In this document: positions 35,384 to 43,716 of the stretch, one piece after another | Layout of the letters: every line of letters starts with the position of its first letter | How positions within the stretch are numbered: position 1 is the first letter of the stretch | DNA from: Desulfovibrio sp. TomC | GTDB lineage: Bacteria; Desulfobacterota; Desulfovibrionia; Desulfovibrionales; Desulfovibrionaceae | DNA: 64,000 bases | NCBI RefSeq assembly: GCF_000801335.2 | Contig: NZ_JSEH01000002.1 | Span: 248,001 to 312,000 of the forward strand | Direction: 5' to 3' | Program-made: the position numbers and the translations under genes | The notes under the pieces: generated by a model | Database searches by the model: none | What the model was told of the DNA's origin: nothing | Seen by the model: only the letters and a program-made list of their open reading frames with translations

Positions 35384-36103
35384 CTACAGGCAGACCGTCT
35401 TCCTGCCCAAGGCCCGGACGAGCGCGTCGGCCAAGTGGTCGCTGACACTTGTAAGCGACTCCTCGCCGCCCAGGGCAAACCGCTGGTTCACCTCCAATTC
35501 CACGCCCATGTACCTCTCACCGAAGCGGCGGCGCAAGGCGGTCGCCAGTCCGTCGGATACCCCGCGATAGGGATAGTTGCGCCGCACAATGAGATCATTG
35601 TCCAGACAAGCCAGCTCACGCAACCAGCGGGCGCAAAACGTTTTTTCCGCTATCCTGCCGGGATCGTAGAGAAAGCCAACATCGCAATGGCGGGTTACTT
35701 CGCCCAAGCGCGGGGTGAAGCTGTGGCTGGCAATGTGGAGCACGGTTGCCCCGCCGGCCAAGCCGTCGGCCACCAAGCGAGCCACGGCCTCGCGGTGGGG
35801 ATGGTAGTGGGCGGCCAGGATGGCCTGCCTGGCGGCGCGGGGCAGGCCCTTTGTCACACCCGAGAAAAGCCGGGGATGTCCGACCGAACGGTTGAGGTCC
35901 ACGAGCAGGCGGCTGACCGTGGCGGCGAGCAGCGGGGCGGCTACGGCCCGGGCCAGCGCCTGGGCCGTGGCCAGCGCGCCGAGGTCGAAGCCCCGGTGGC
36001 TGGCCAGGACCTCGCCCCAGTCGGCAAAAAACGGGGCATAGTCCCCGGGCACGGCATTGCCGCCGTGCTCACAGGTAATAAGAAGCGCCCAGGATGCCGA
36101 CAT
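35384..36103 (-). CDS. N-formylglutamate amidohydrolase family protein
   Basis: 239 residues if started at ATG 36103, overlapping the GCS2 gene by 35 nt. Motifs: LLITCEHGGNAVP (family EHGGN metal motif) near residue 10, LLVDLNRSVGHP, HYHPHREAV, HIASHSFTP and VELEVNQRFAL. The fold is zinc carboxypeptidase-like; classical HutG/FGAH hydrolyses N-formyl-glutamate. No histidine-degradation genes are nearby. Its place in an operon with two ligases and a peptidase suggests it trims or deblocks a glutamate-containing peptide. Confidence 0.85.
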   Translation of the reverse strand: MSASWALLITCEHGGNAVPGDYAPFFADWGEVLASHRGFDLGALATAQALARAVAAPLLAATVSRLLVDLNRSVGHPRLFSGVTKGLPRAARQAILAAHYHPHREAVARLVADGLAGGATVLHIASHSFTPRLGEVTRHCDVGFLYDPGRIAEKTFCARWLRELACLDNDLIVRRNYPYRGVSDGLATALRRRFGERYMGVELEVNQRFALGGEESLTSVSDHLADALVRALGRKTVCL

Positions 36104-37334
36104 TGAACGGCTCGTTTCGGATGAGGCAATCCGCCAGCTGGCCGTAGATGCGTTTGATGGTGCCCGGGCGATAGTCCCCGTCCACGGCGGCCAGGATGCG
36201 CCGGGCCAGACTCGATTGATCGACCAGGACGCCAAGCGCCTTTTCCCAGTCCGGATCAAAATCCATGGTCGGCAGGGCGCTTAGGGCCAGCCGCCGCCAG
36301 ATGACCCTGGCTGGGATGTATGACGGGGCATAGACGCCAAAGAGCCGGGCATAATCTTCGGAAACCTTGGTGCGTCCGGCGTCGTGGACCGTCTTGCCCA
36401 GGATGTCGGCGAGTTCGCGAGTGCCCCAGGCCTTCTGCTCCTCGTAGGTGGACCAACGTTCTTCAACCAGACCTTTAAGAGCGGCCACCACCACCCCGGC
36501 CAGGGCGAAATCGGCAGCCGGGCACTCCTGGGTGTCGAGCACCCGGATTTCGATGGTGGAGCGCTCGAACCGGGGGATCGCCCCGCGGGCATTGAGAAAA
36601 TCACCGTGGAGCAGGCCGTCCGGGTCCAAGGGGGCAATGTCGCGGTAGAGGGGCTCAAGCACGCGCTGGTGGTATTCATCCATGGAAAACACCGCTTCCG
36701 GGATGACCAGGCCCATGACCGAGGGGACCCGATCGGCGTTGTGGGCATAGTATTCCATCCGGGTGTCCAGAAAACCCGTGGCCTTGCCGTTGAGAATGGG
36801 CGTGGAGGCGGCTAGGGCCGGCATGATGGGCAGGAGCACCCGAATGGCGGCATGGAGCCGGCCGAACTCGTCATCACCCTTGAAGGGCAGGTTGATGTGC
36901 ATGCTTTGCAGGTTGGCCCAGCCATGACCCTTGCAATTAAAGATACTGTCAAAGGTCCGGTAGAGGTCGCCATTCTCGTGGGGCCACAGCACGGTTTCCT
37001 TGAAAGGGTCCATGAGGGGGTGGGCGCCGGTGGGCAGCAGGCGCGCGCCAAGCGGTGCCAGCAATGCGTCGGCTTTCTCCACGCTCTTGGCAAAAGCGGC
37101 AGCCAGGCCCTTGAGACTCTTGGCCGGCTTGGTCACTTTCATTTCCAGCACATGGGCCACCAGTTCGTTGGACCAGGTGACCGGCCCCATGACCGCGTCG
37201 CAGGCCCCTTGCTGGCCGGCGGCTGCCGCCAGCAGGGCGTCGGCCACGGGTTTGATCTCAAGCGTTTCCCGATCCACGATCATGTATTCGATCTCGATGC
37301 CGAAAGCGGAAAAAAGCGGTCTGGCCTTGGTCAT
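36069..37334 (-). CDS. GCS2-family carboxylate-amine ligase (glutamate-cysteine-ligase-like)
   Basis: 421 residues. FGIEIEYMIVDRETLEIKPV at the N-terminus is the GCS strand with Mg/ATP-binding glutamates; LEMKVTKPAKSL, GAHPLMDP, NLQSMHINLPF with the family His, and STIEIRVLDTQECP follow. Such enzymes use ATP to join a glutamate gamma-carboxyl (or related acid) to an amine. It lies between the ATP-grasp and amidohydrolase genes; start overlaps the RimK-like stop (ATGA). Confidence 0.9.
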   Translation of the reverse strand: MTKARPLFSAFGIEIEYMIVDRETLEIKPVADALLAAAAGQQGACDAVMGPVTWSNELVAHVLEMKVTKPAKSLKGLAAAFAKSVEKADALLAPLGARLLPTGAHPLMDPFKETVLWPHENGDLYRTFDSIFNCKGHGWANLQSMHINLPFKGDDEFGRLHAAIRVLLPIMPALAASTPILNGKATGFLDTRMEYYAHNADRVPSVMGLVIPEAVFSMDEYHQRVLEPLYRDIAPLDPDGLLHGDFLNARGAIPRFERSTIEIRVLDTQECPAADFALAGVVVAALKGLVEERWSTYEEQKAWGTRELADILGKTVHDAGRTKVSEDYARLFGVYAPSYIPARVIWRRLALSALPTMDFDPDWEKALGVLVDQSSLARRILAAVDGDYRPGTIKRIYGQLADCLIRNEPFNVGILGASYYL

Positions 37335-38806
37335 ATATTGAGGCTCCCGGTTTTACGGCGTTCAATGCGTTTGAGAAAGACTTCCATCACCCGCAGATAG
37401 AGTTCATCCTGCAGGACTTCGTCTTCGTAGCCGACATCGATATTGGGGTTGTCGTTGACTTCGATGACGTAGACCTTGTCCCCAACCTGCTTGAGATCGA
37501 CGCCATACAGGCCGTCGCCGATGGCCGAGGCCGCCTTGAGCGCCGCGTTGATCACTTTTTTGGGTACCTTGGCCACCGGCAGGGTTTCCACCCGGCCATA
37601 GATGTCCTTGCCGGACTTTCCCTTGAGGAGAATCTGCCAGTGCCCGGCGGCCATGTAATACTTGCAGGCGAAAAGGGGGCGCTTGTCCAGAATGCCGATG
37701 CGCCAGTCATAGTCCGAGGGCAGGTATTCCTGGGCTATGACCAGATCGGATTTGGCCAGGAGGCGTCGGGCTTCCTGGATAAGGGCGTCGGATTCGCGCA
37801 CCAGGACCACGCCCTGGGAAAAGGCGCTGTCGGGTTGCTTGAGCACGCAGGGCAGGGACAGCTCTTCCAGGATGTGGTCGATGTTCTTGCAGTGGGCGAT
37901 GATGGTGCGCGGGGCCGGTATTTTGTGCCGAGCCAGCACCTCGGCCAGATAGACCTTGTTGGAGCAGCGCAGGATCGATTCCGGATCGTCGATGACAACC
38001 AACCCTTCGGCTGCGGCTTTTCGGGCCATGCGATAGGTGTGGTGGTCGACGTTGGTAGTTTCGCGGATAAAAAGGGCGTCAAACTCGGAGAGCCGGTTGG
38101 AATCCTCCCGGGTGATGATTTCAACGCCAAGTCCCAGGTTCTCGGCCGCCTTGGTGAAGCGCTTGATGGCCCGGGCGTCCGAGGGGGCGCGCTGTTCCTC
38201 GGGATCGTGCAAGATGGCCAGGTCGTAGCGGCTGACCTGGCGTTTGGGGATGCTGACTTTCTTGCCGGTGAAATAGTCGGCGGACACGGCTTCGGCGAAA
38301 TCGCGCTCCTCCTCGGGAATATCGCGTACGGACAGGGGGGAGACGTTTTGCAGCTGCCAGCCATTTTGGAAACTGAGATCGGCCCGCAGGAAGGGAGCCG
38401 GGAAGAGCTTGAACAGCCGTGAGGCCAGTTGCTCCAAACCTTTTTCCGGCGTCTTGCCGAAATAGGCCGAGAAGCTTGTTTTCTCGGGCGCGCGCTCGGC
38501 CAGCACCCGGTCCATGAGCTCGGAGAGTTCTTCCGAGGCCAGCCGGATGATGCCGACCGACTTCATGTCCTGGATGGCGGTAATGGAGGGCACGGGCCTG
38601 TGGCCACGGGCCTCGGCCAGAAGCGAAACGTAGTAGCCCATGGACTGGTAGCGGTAGGAACGGCAGATATTGATGATTTTGACGCCGCGCAGGGTAGTGA
38701 AGGCCTCGTCGGCCAGATAGCTGCGGGCGGCAACGGATTCGACGCCGGAAAAAACCAGGGAACAGTCCTCGGGGTTTTCGATGACCACCAGAACGGACAC
38801 GCTCAC
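37331..38806 (-). CDS. RimK-family ATP-grasp ligase with N-terminal RLAN domain
   Basis: 491 residues from GTG 38806 (AAAGGAG just upstream). Residues ~1-155 match the RimK-like ATP-grasp N-terminal (RLAN) type: VLVVIENPEDCSLVF, IINICRSYRYQSMGYYVSLL. A pre-ATP-grasp domain (residues ~200-290) precedes the ATP-grasp core: LPCVLKQPDSAFSQGVVLV, VIAQEYLPSDYDWRIGILD, GVDLKQVGDKVYVIEVNDNP (metal ligands E/N). Family members add amino acids, often glutamate, to peptide or protein carboxyls. Overlaps both neighbours by 4 nt. Confidence 0.92.
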   Translation of the reverse strand: MSVSVLVVIENPEDCSLVFSGVESVAARSYLADEAFTTLRGVKIINICRSYRYQSMGYYVSLLAEARGHRPVPSITAIQDMKSVGIIRLASEELSELMDRVLAERAPEKTSFSAYFGKTPEKGLEQLASRLFKLFPAPFLRADLSFQNGWQLQNVSPLSVRDIPEEERDFAEAVSADYFTGKKVSIPKRQVSRYDLAILHDPEEQRAPSDARAIKRFTKAAENLGLGVEIITREDSNRLSEFDALFIRETTNVDHHTYRMARKAAAEGLVVIDDPESILRCSNKVYLAEVLARHKIPAPRTIIAHCKNIDHILEELSLPCVLKQPDSAFSQGVVLVRESDALIQEARRLLAKSDLVIAQEYLPSDYDWRIGILDKRPLFACKYYMAAGHWQILLKGKSGKDIYGRVETLPVAKVPKKVINAALKAASAIGDGLYGVDLKQVGDKVYVIEVNDNPNIDVGYEDEVLQDELYLRVMEVFLKRIERRKTGSLNI

Positions 38807-39567
38807 AAGCTCCTTTGCCGGTCTTCGGACCGACTTTTCTTTTTGGGGGATAAGACGAGCAGATTGGCGTCACAGGTAATGATGCCAAGCATGACGGCGC
38901 ATACCAAGTGGTTGAGGGTGACCTCGTAGTACTGGCTGGCGCTTATGGGATTGGGCAGCAGCGGATCGGCGATATGGGTGGTGCGGCTGGCTGCCTCGTA
39001 GCCGTTTAAGACCACAAAATGGCCGGCCGGGCGGCCGCGCAGATCGTCAAAAACCGTGATGCCGTTTTTTTCGCGCTCCCGGGGGGTGCGGTAAAGATAG
39101 GTGGCCGAGAGACCGGCCAGAATGGGGCGGTTGCGTTTGAGGATGGAACGAATGAGCCCGGCCGTGAGATCCTCGAACCGGATTTTGCCGCCGCGCTGCA
39201 AAAAGGCCTGATAGGCAACGGTTGCTTCGCGCAGGCGCGGTTCAGTCTTGTAATGCAATTGATCGGTCAGTTTCCGGGCGAGATCGACGTCCGGGGAATC
39301 AAACCAGGTGATGTCAAAGACTGTCAGATCAAAAGAATACAGTTTGGCGGCGTAGCCCCGATCCAGGGCGTGGCAGCCAAGGTGGGCGGCCAGGGTGCCG
39401 CCGCCGGGCAGGGTGGTGACCCCGGCGATGACCGAGTCCAGGGAGACCGCGTCGCCGTAGTAGCCGTACACGGCCTGCAGGCAGGTCGGCCCGCAGGTGG
39501 TGTCGTCGGGCTGGGCCTGGATGGAAAGGGCAAGTTTGCTTGATTCCACGACTGTGGGGACTAGCAC
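38803..39567 (-). CDS. C39-like cysteine peptidase, cytoplasmic type
   Basis: 254 residues from GTG 39567 (start uncertain, no clear RBS; GTG 39549 is possible). Papain-like/C39 features: QPDDTTCGPTCLQAVYGYYG with catalytic Cys25, GHFVVLNGYE with His183 and IADPLLPN with Asp201, giving a complete triad. No signal peptide, TM or ABC module, unlike bacteriocin-processing C39 exporters. First gene of the four-gene ligase operon. It may cleave the product or precursor made by the ligases. Confidence 0.82.
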   Translation of the reverse strand: MLVPTVVESSKLALSIQAQPDDTTCGPTCLQAVYGYYGDAVSLDSVIAGVTTLPGGGTLAAHLGCHALDRGYAAKLYSFDLTVFDITWFDSPDVDLARKLTDQLHYKTEPRLREATVAYQAFLQRGGKIRFEDLTAGLIRSILKRNRPILAGLSATYLYRTPREREKNGITVFDDLRGRPAGHFVVLNGYEAASRTTHIADPLLPNPISASQYYEVTLNHLVCAVMLGIITCDANLLVLSPKKKSRSEDRQRSL

Positions 39568-39680
39568 GGGCCGGGTCGGCTGACCATGGCCCGATTTGTC
39601 ATATTCGCAGATTTTGCCTGGAATCGCATTGGTTTGGAATGATTTTGACGGGCAGGAAGTTTTTTTGCACCGGACAAAAC

Positions 39681-39704
39681 CCCCGCTTCCCGGGGAGGGC
39701 GGGG
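39681..39704 (-). terminator. terminator of fliM
   Basis: CCCCGC (39681-39686) and GCGGGG (39699-39704) form a stem. On the minus strand it is followed by GGTTTTG, 4 nt after the fliM stop. Confidence 0.5.
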
Positions 39705-39707
39705 CGG

Positions 39708-40688
39708 CTATTCCAGGCGAATTTCCTCTTCCTTGACGATCTGGAAGGCCTTGTTGGACTTGACCATGCCGGGAATGCCCTTGAACTTGCGCACGCCCTG
39801 GATTTCGGCTTCGAGCAGGTCGTCCACGTCGTTGTTGAGCATGAGGATGTCGCCAGGTTTGAGCGACAGGAGCTGGCGGCCGGTGATTTGCGACCGGCCA
39901 AAGCGCACGAGCAGTTCCACCGGCGTCTCCATGAGCCGCTCTTTGAACCGGGCGATCCAGGCGTGGTCCACTTCCAGGCGCTCGGTCTGGAAGGAGGCGT
40001 AGAGCTTGGAGCGGATGGGTTCGATGGTGGCGTAGGGCAGGCAGACGATGAGTGACCCGATGGCGTTTTCCAGTTCCACTTCAAAGGTGACGACGACCAC
40101 CACGTCGCTTGGCGGCACAATGGCGGCAAACTGGGGGTTGACCTCGCTGCGCACCAGTTCGATGTGCACCTCGTGTACCGGTTGCCAGGATTCCTCCATG
40201 TTTTCCAGGGCGATGCGAACCACGCGATTGATGATGGCCTGCTCGATGGGGGTGAAATCGCGGCCTTCTATCTTGGGCTGGGATCCGGCTCCGCCGAAAA
40301 AGCTCTCCACCATGGCAAAAACCAGCCGCGAATCAACAACCAGGATGGCGTTGCCGCGAAGCGGGTCGAGCTTGAAAATATTGATCGAGGTGGGCACGGG
40401 CAGGGAACGCATGAAGTCCCCGAATTTGGACATGTCTATGGAGATCGGGTTGACGTCGGCGCGCTTGCGCATGGCATTGGCCATGGCGTTGGAGGCCAGC
40501 CGGGCAAAACGGTCATTGATGATTTCCAAAACCGGCATCCGGCCCCGGATGATGCGGTCCTGGTTGGACAGGTCGAAGACCACGACCCCGGAGTCGTCCT
40601 CCAGAATGTCGTTTTCCGCCTCGATTTCGCCGCCCGAGAGCCCTCGCAGCAACGCATCAACTTCGTCCTGATCCAGTATTTTGCTCAT
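39708..40688 (-). CDS. fliM: flagellar motor switch protein FliM
   Basis: 326 residues. The N-terminal DQDEVDALLRGLSGG contains the CheY-P-binding EIDALL-like peptide. The middle CheC-like domain includes MPVLEIINDRFARLASNAM, FFGGAGSQPKIEGRDFTPIE and NPQFAAIVPPSDVVVVVTFE. The C-terminal SpoA domain is VELLVRFGRSQITGRQLLSL. It forms the C-ring middle layer and sets rotation direction. No other flagellar gene is in the window, so fliM is detached from the main cluster. Confidence 0.96.
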   Translation of the reverse strand: MSKILDQDEVDALLRGLSGGEIEAENDILEDDSGVVVFDLSNQDRIIRGRMPVLEIINDRFARLASNAMANAMRKRADVNPISIDMSKFGDFMRSLPVPTSINIFKLDPLRGNAILVVDSRLVFAMVESFFGGAGSQPKIEGRDFTPIEQAIINRVVRIALENMEESWQPVHEVHIELVRSEVNPQFAAIVPPSDVVVVVTFEVELENAIGSLIVCLPYATIEPIRSKLYASFQTERLEVDHAWIARFKERLMETPVELLVRFGRSQITGRQLLSLKPGDILMLNNDVDDLLEAEIQGVRKFKGIPGMVKSNKAFQIVKEEEIRLE

Positions 40689-40753
40689 GCCCGTACCTTT
40701 CGGCCGTTGATTTTTCCACTATAGGGCTATCAGCCCGAAATGAAAAGGGGAGC

Positions 40754-40789
40754 CGTAAAAACGAAAACCGGCCGCCTGGGGCGGCCGGT
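40754..40789 (-). terminator. terminator of the outer-membrane beta-barrel gene
   Basis: ACCGGCCGC (40767-40775) and GCGGCCGGT (40781-40789) form a perfect 9-bp stem. The minus strand then reads TTTTCGTTTTTA. Confidence 0.85.
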
Positions 40790-40847
40790 CGCATCCGTTG
40801 TCCGGGAGCGGCCCCGGACGAGGGCACGGCGGAAAAGCCGCCCCGGT

Positions 40848-41429
40848 CTAGAAGTTGACGTTTATGCCAAGCGTGCCGCCGAAGGCGTTGACGCCCTGTT
40901 CGCTGAACTGGCCGATGTGCAGGTACTTGACCGAACCTTTGAGGCTCAACTGCTGGCTCAGGGCATAGGTTGCGCCGAGTTCGCCGTTTTCGGTCACGCT
41001 GTTCTCAAAGCCGTTGTAGGGCACCTTGGCGTCGGCCCACAAGCCGCCAACACCCGCGCCGGCGAACATCGTGGCCTGGCTGGTGGCCACGAAATGCCAG
41101 CGGACGTTTAAGCCCGCGCCAATGCCGTTGGCCGGATCAGACTTGGTGCCAACGCCGTAGGCGGTTTCGAAGTGCTTGGTCTGGTCCACATAGACGCCCA
41201 TGCCTTCGGCTTCCACGGCAAAGTTGTCGAGGACGTAGTAGTTGATCGCGCCGCCGTAGCTCATGATGGAATTGACGCGCGGGTTGGTGGTTCCGTAAGC
41301 GCTGAACCGGGGTTCGAAGTTGAAACTTCCGGCGGTGAAGTTCTGGGCCATGACCCATCCGGCCGTCGCGGCCAGGACCAGGCAGGCGGCGGAAAGGACA
41401 AACAGCATTTTTTTGAGTAACGCATCCAT
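40848..41429 (-). CDS. small outer-membrane beta-barrel protein
   Basis: 193 residues. Signal peptide MDALLKKMLFVLSAACLVLA, cut near AGWVMA|QN. The mature ~165 residues alternate hydrophobic and polar residues, with many Gly/Tyr/Phe, consistent with an 8-stranded OmpA/OmpX/OmpW-like barrel, and end in Phe (GTLGINVNF), the BAM recognition signal. No OmpA peptidoglycan domain. Function unknown. GGAGAAGG RBS; a TGGCAC-type promoter lies upstream. Confidence 0.8.
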   Translation of the reverse strand: MDALLKKMLFVLSAACLVLAATAGWVMAQNFTAGSFNFEPRFSAYGTTNPRVNSIMSYGGAINYYVLDNFAVEAEGMGVYVDQTKHFETAYGVGTKSDPANGIGAGLNVRWHFVATSQATMFAGAGVGGLWADAKVPYNGFENSVTENGELGATYALSQQLSLKGSVKYLHIGQFSEQGVNAFGGTLGINVNF

Positions 41430-41471
41430 AGCCTTCTCCCTGTGTACCTTTTGGGGACTTTCTCGGAGGTT

Positions 41472-41487
41472 TACAATTGTTGTGCCA
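41472..41487 (-). promoter_or_regulatory. possible sigma54 promoter of the beta-barrel gene
   Basis: Minus strand TGGCAC-AACAA-TTGTA: perfect -24 element, correct spacing, but the -12 reads GT instead of GC. It would start transcription about 35 nt before the ATG. The -12 mismatch keeps this tentative. Confidence 0.4.
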
Positions 41488-41527
41488 ATAGTATTCGTCG
41501 AATTAATTCAATGATATCTGTAGGAAA

Positions 41528-41566
41528 GAAAAAAGACCCGGGCCGGGGAAGCCGAGCCGGGTCTTT
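41528..41566 (-). terminator. terminator of the hypAB operon
   Basis: AAAGACCCGG (41532-41541) and CCGGGTCTTT (41557-41566) are perfect 10-bp arms. On the minus strand the stem is followed by TTTTC, with further T residues. It lies 54 nt after the hypB stop. Confidence 0.8.
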
Positions 41567-41619
41567 GGAATGTTTCGTTTTATAAAAAAATTATACGACT
41601 CGTGGGGTTGCGCAGTGAT

Positions 41620-42276
41620 TCAGGACCGTTTGCCCTGAACTTTTTCCCGCAGCCAGTCGTACCAAGCCCCGAGTCCCTCGCCGGTGCGGGCCGAGAGCGG
41701 AAAGAGGCTGATGTCGGCGTTGAGCGTGCGGGCGTGGCGGCCAGCTTTGTCCAAATCGAAGTCGACGTAGGGAAGCAGGTCGATTTTATTGAGCAGCATG
41801 GCGGCGGAAATATGGAACATGAGCGGATATTTTTCGGGTTTGTCGTCACCCTCGGCGACGCTTAAAAGCGTTACCTTGAAGTCTTCGCCGACATCGAACT
41901 CGGCCGGGCACACGAGGTTGCCGACGTTTTCGATAAAGAGAATGTCCAGCCCGGTCAGGTCAATGCTTTTGAGGGCTTCCTGGACTTGGGAGGCGGTCAG
42001 ATGGCAGCCGCCCTCGGTGTTGATCTGTACGGCCTGGGCGCCGGTTGCGGCCACTCGGCGGGCATCATTGTCGGTTTGCAGGTCACCCTCAATCACGGCC
42101 ATGCGCAGTTCGCCGCGAAGGTCGGTCAACGTGCGTTCGAGCACGGTGGTCTTGCCCGCGCCCGGGGAGCTCATGAGATTTAAAACGAGAATGCCCTTTT
42201 GCCCGAAAAACGTCTTGAGTTCAGCGGCAACATTGCTGTTGGCCTCCAGGATGTTGCGCACCACGGGGATTTGCAT
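41620..42276 (-). CDS. hypB: hydrogenase nickel incorporation GTPase HypB
   Basis: 218 residues. P-loop SSPGAGKTT (36-44), EGDLQTDNDARRVAATGAQA, the metal-site region INTEGGCHLTASQV and LFIENVGNLVCPAEFDVGED are HypB signatures; LNKIDLLPYVDFD is the G4 region. The histidine-rich nickel-storage N-terminus of some HypB proteins is absent. It uses GTP to load Ni into [NiFe]-hydrogenase with HypA, encoded 12 nt upstream. No hydrogenase structural gene is in the window. Confidence 0.96.
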   Translation of the reverse strand: MQIPVVRNILEANSNVAAELKTFFGQKGILVLNLMSSPGAGKTTVLERTLTDLRGELRMAVIEGDLQTDNDARRVAATGAQAVQINTEGGCHLTASQVQEALKSIDLTGLDILFIENVGNLVCPAEFDVGEDFKVTLLSVAEGDDKPEKYPLMFHISAAMLLNKIDLLPYVDFDLDKAGRHARTLNADISLFPLSARTGEGLGAWYDWLREKVQGKRS

Positions 42277-42288
42277 GGCCAGTCTCCG

Positions 42289-42642
42289 CTATTCGAGTTC
42301 GAGGTATTCGATATAGAGTTCGCGGCCGGACAGGACCGTATGGCCCAGTTCCTCACCGCAACCCGGGCAGGGGGCAAAGGCGGCCGAGGCCTGCTCGGGA
42401 GAAAACTCCCGCTGGCAGGTCCGACAGCGCAGCAGGACAGGGGTTTCTTCAATGACCAGTTGCGCCCCGGCCAGCCTCGTGTCGGTGGTCAGGACTTCAA
42501 AGGCCATGGACAGGGCTTCCGGCACCACGGCAGAGAGCCGGCCGTGTCGGATCTTGACCGTCACAAGGGTTTTTTTGTCGTGCTTGGCCATCTCGTCTTC
42601 GATGAGGGCGAGCAGACTTTGGGCAATGGAGAGTTCGTGCAT
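42289..42642 (-). CDS. hypA: hydrogenase maturation nickel metallochaperone HypA
   Basis: 117 residues. The N-terminal MHELSIAQSLL supplies the His2 nickel ligand. The zinc site is C-x2-C (RCRTCQRE) and C-x2-C (PCPGCGEE). AAAGGTGACC RBS. First gene of the hypAB pair. Confidence 0.96.
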   Translation of the reverse strand: MHELSIAQSLLALIEDEMAKHDKKTLVTVKIRHGRLSAVVPEALSMAFEVLTTDTRLAGAQLVIEETPVLLRCRTCQREFSPEQASAAFAPCPGCGEELGHTVLSGRELYIEYLELE

Positions 42643-42702
42643 GGCCGGTCACCTTTACGGCAAAACCCCGGCCACGTAAAGAAATCCCGGCCGGCCTACC
42701 GC

Positions 42703-43389
42703 CTAGTCAACGAAAAAAGGCGCCAGAGCGGCGGCCAGGAGCATAGCCGGCAGGAGATTGGATACCTTGATCTTGAGCAGCCCCAGCATGTTGATGCCAA
42801 TGGCGATGATGAGCAGACCGCCCACGGCCGACAGTTGGGCCAGACGGGGCGGGGTGAAGGCCGCCTGGGTGGCCCCGGCAAACAGCGTCAGCCCGGTTTC
42901 GTACAGGGCGACCGGCAGAAAGGACAGGGCCACGCCGGCGCCGTAGGTGGTGGCCAGGATCATGGCCACACAGCCGTCGAGGATGGACTTGGTGAAAAGC
43001 AGGGTGTGGTCGTTTCGAAGGGCCTCGTCAAAGGAGCCGAGGATGGCCATGGTGCCGGAGCAAAAGATCACCGAGGCCGTGACCAGCCCATCGGTAAAAA
43101 GCGCGTTGTCCGAACGCAGCATGCCCTTTATGGCGTCGCCGGCTCGGGCGAACTGGCGTTCGAAGTCGAGGGCCTCGCCGACGACAGCCCCGACGAGCAT
43201 GGAAACGACAACGAGGATGGGCGAGGTCATGGACATGGCCATCTTGATGCCGATGGCCAGGATGGACAGGCCCAGGGCCTGGAACATGATGGTGCGCACG
43301 CGGTCTGGAAACCGTCCGTGCAGGGTGAGGCCAAGGAGGCTGCCGGCAATGATGGCTGCGCCGTTGACGAGTGGTCCAAGCGGAAACAT
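42703..43389 (-). CDS. DUF554 family integral membrane protein
   Basis: 228 residues from ATG 43389 (AAAAAGGAG 7 nt upstream). Seven or so hydrophobic segments, beginning GPLVNGAAIIAGSLLGLTLH, with GLVTASVIFCSGTMAILGSF, LLFTKSILDGCVAMILATTY and LLIIAIGINMLGLLKIKV, the standard DUF554 (YdfK-like) layout. Possible transporter; role unknown. 60 nt upstream of hypA on the same strand, divergent from tRNA-Leu. Confidence 0.88.
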   Translation of the reverse strand: MFPLGPLVNGAAIIAGSLLGLTLHGRFPDRVRTIMFQALGLSILAIGIKMAMSMTSPILVVVSMLVGAVVGEALDFERQFARAGDAIKGMLRSDNALFTDGLVTASVIFCSGTMAILGSFDEALRNDHTLLFTKSILDGCVAMILATTYGAGVALSFLPVALYETGLTLFAGATQAAFTPPRLAQLSAVGGLLIIAIGINMLGLLKIKVSNLLPAMLLAAALAPFFVD

Positions 43390-43461
43390 GGCAGCTCCTT
43401 TTTGCTCATGGGCAGGTGAGGGGCTATCAGGTTGGGCGATCCAGGACAAGGCATAAGGATA

Positions 43462-43490
43462 TTGACGGGTGGGAGGATGTCGCGTAGTGT
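43462..43490 (+). promoter_or_regulatory. promoter of tRNA-Leu
   Basis: TTGACG (43462-43467), 17-bp spacer, TAGTGT (43485-43490), ending 11 nt before the tRNA 5' end at 43502. Confidence 0.7.
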
Positions 43491-43501
43491 AACCAATCCG
43501 T

Positions 43502-43588
43502 GCCGGGATGGCGGAATTGGTAGACGCAGCGGACTCAAAATCCGCCGGTCGCAAGGCCTTGGGGGTTCGAGTCCCCCTCCCGGTACCA
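43502..43588 (+). tRNA. tRNA-Leu (anticodon CAA)
   Basis: 87 nt with encoded CCA and a long variable arm (GTCGCAAGGCCTTGGGG region), as in class II tRNAs. Acceptor GCCGGGA/TCCCGGT, anticodon stem GCGGA/TCCGC with loop CTCAAAA, anticodon CAA reading UUG. TTCGAGT T-loop. Confidence 0.95.
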
Positions 43589-43600
43589 GAATAAAAACAG

Positions 43601-43646
43601 TGGGTTACTTGTCTGCGAACAGGCAGGAGTAGCCCATTTTGTTTTT
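43601..43646 (+). terminator. terminator of tRNA-Leu
   Basis: TGGGTTACT (43601-43609) pairs with AGTAGCCCA (43628-43636; one G-T), followed by TTTTGTTTTTT. Confidence 0.8.
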
Positions 43647-43716
43647 TCGACGCCAGCCCAGCCCCGCTATCGCCCCGGTCGACTATCCGTTCCGACGTCT
43701 CCCGAATAGTCCGGTA

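Noticed and set aside
42199-43419. 406-codon plus-strand frame over hypA and the DUF554 gene
   Set aside because: Gly/His/Gln-rich shadow; both minus-strand genes have family motifs and RBS.
43502-43716. tRNA-Leu as an integration site
   Set aside because: No integrase, no direct repeat of the tRNA 3' end and no foreign cargo seen next to it.
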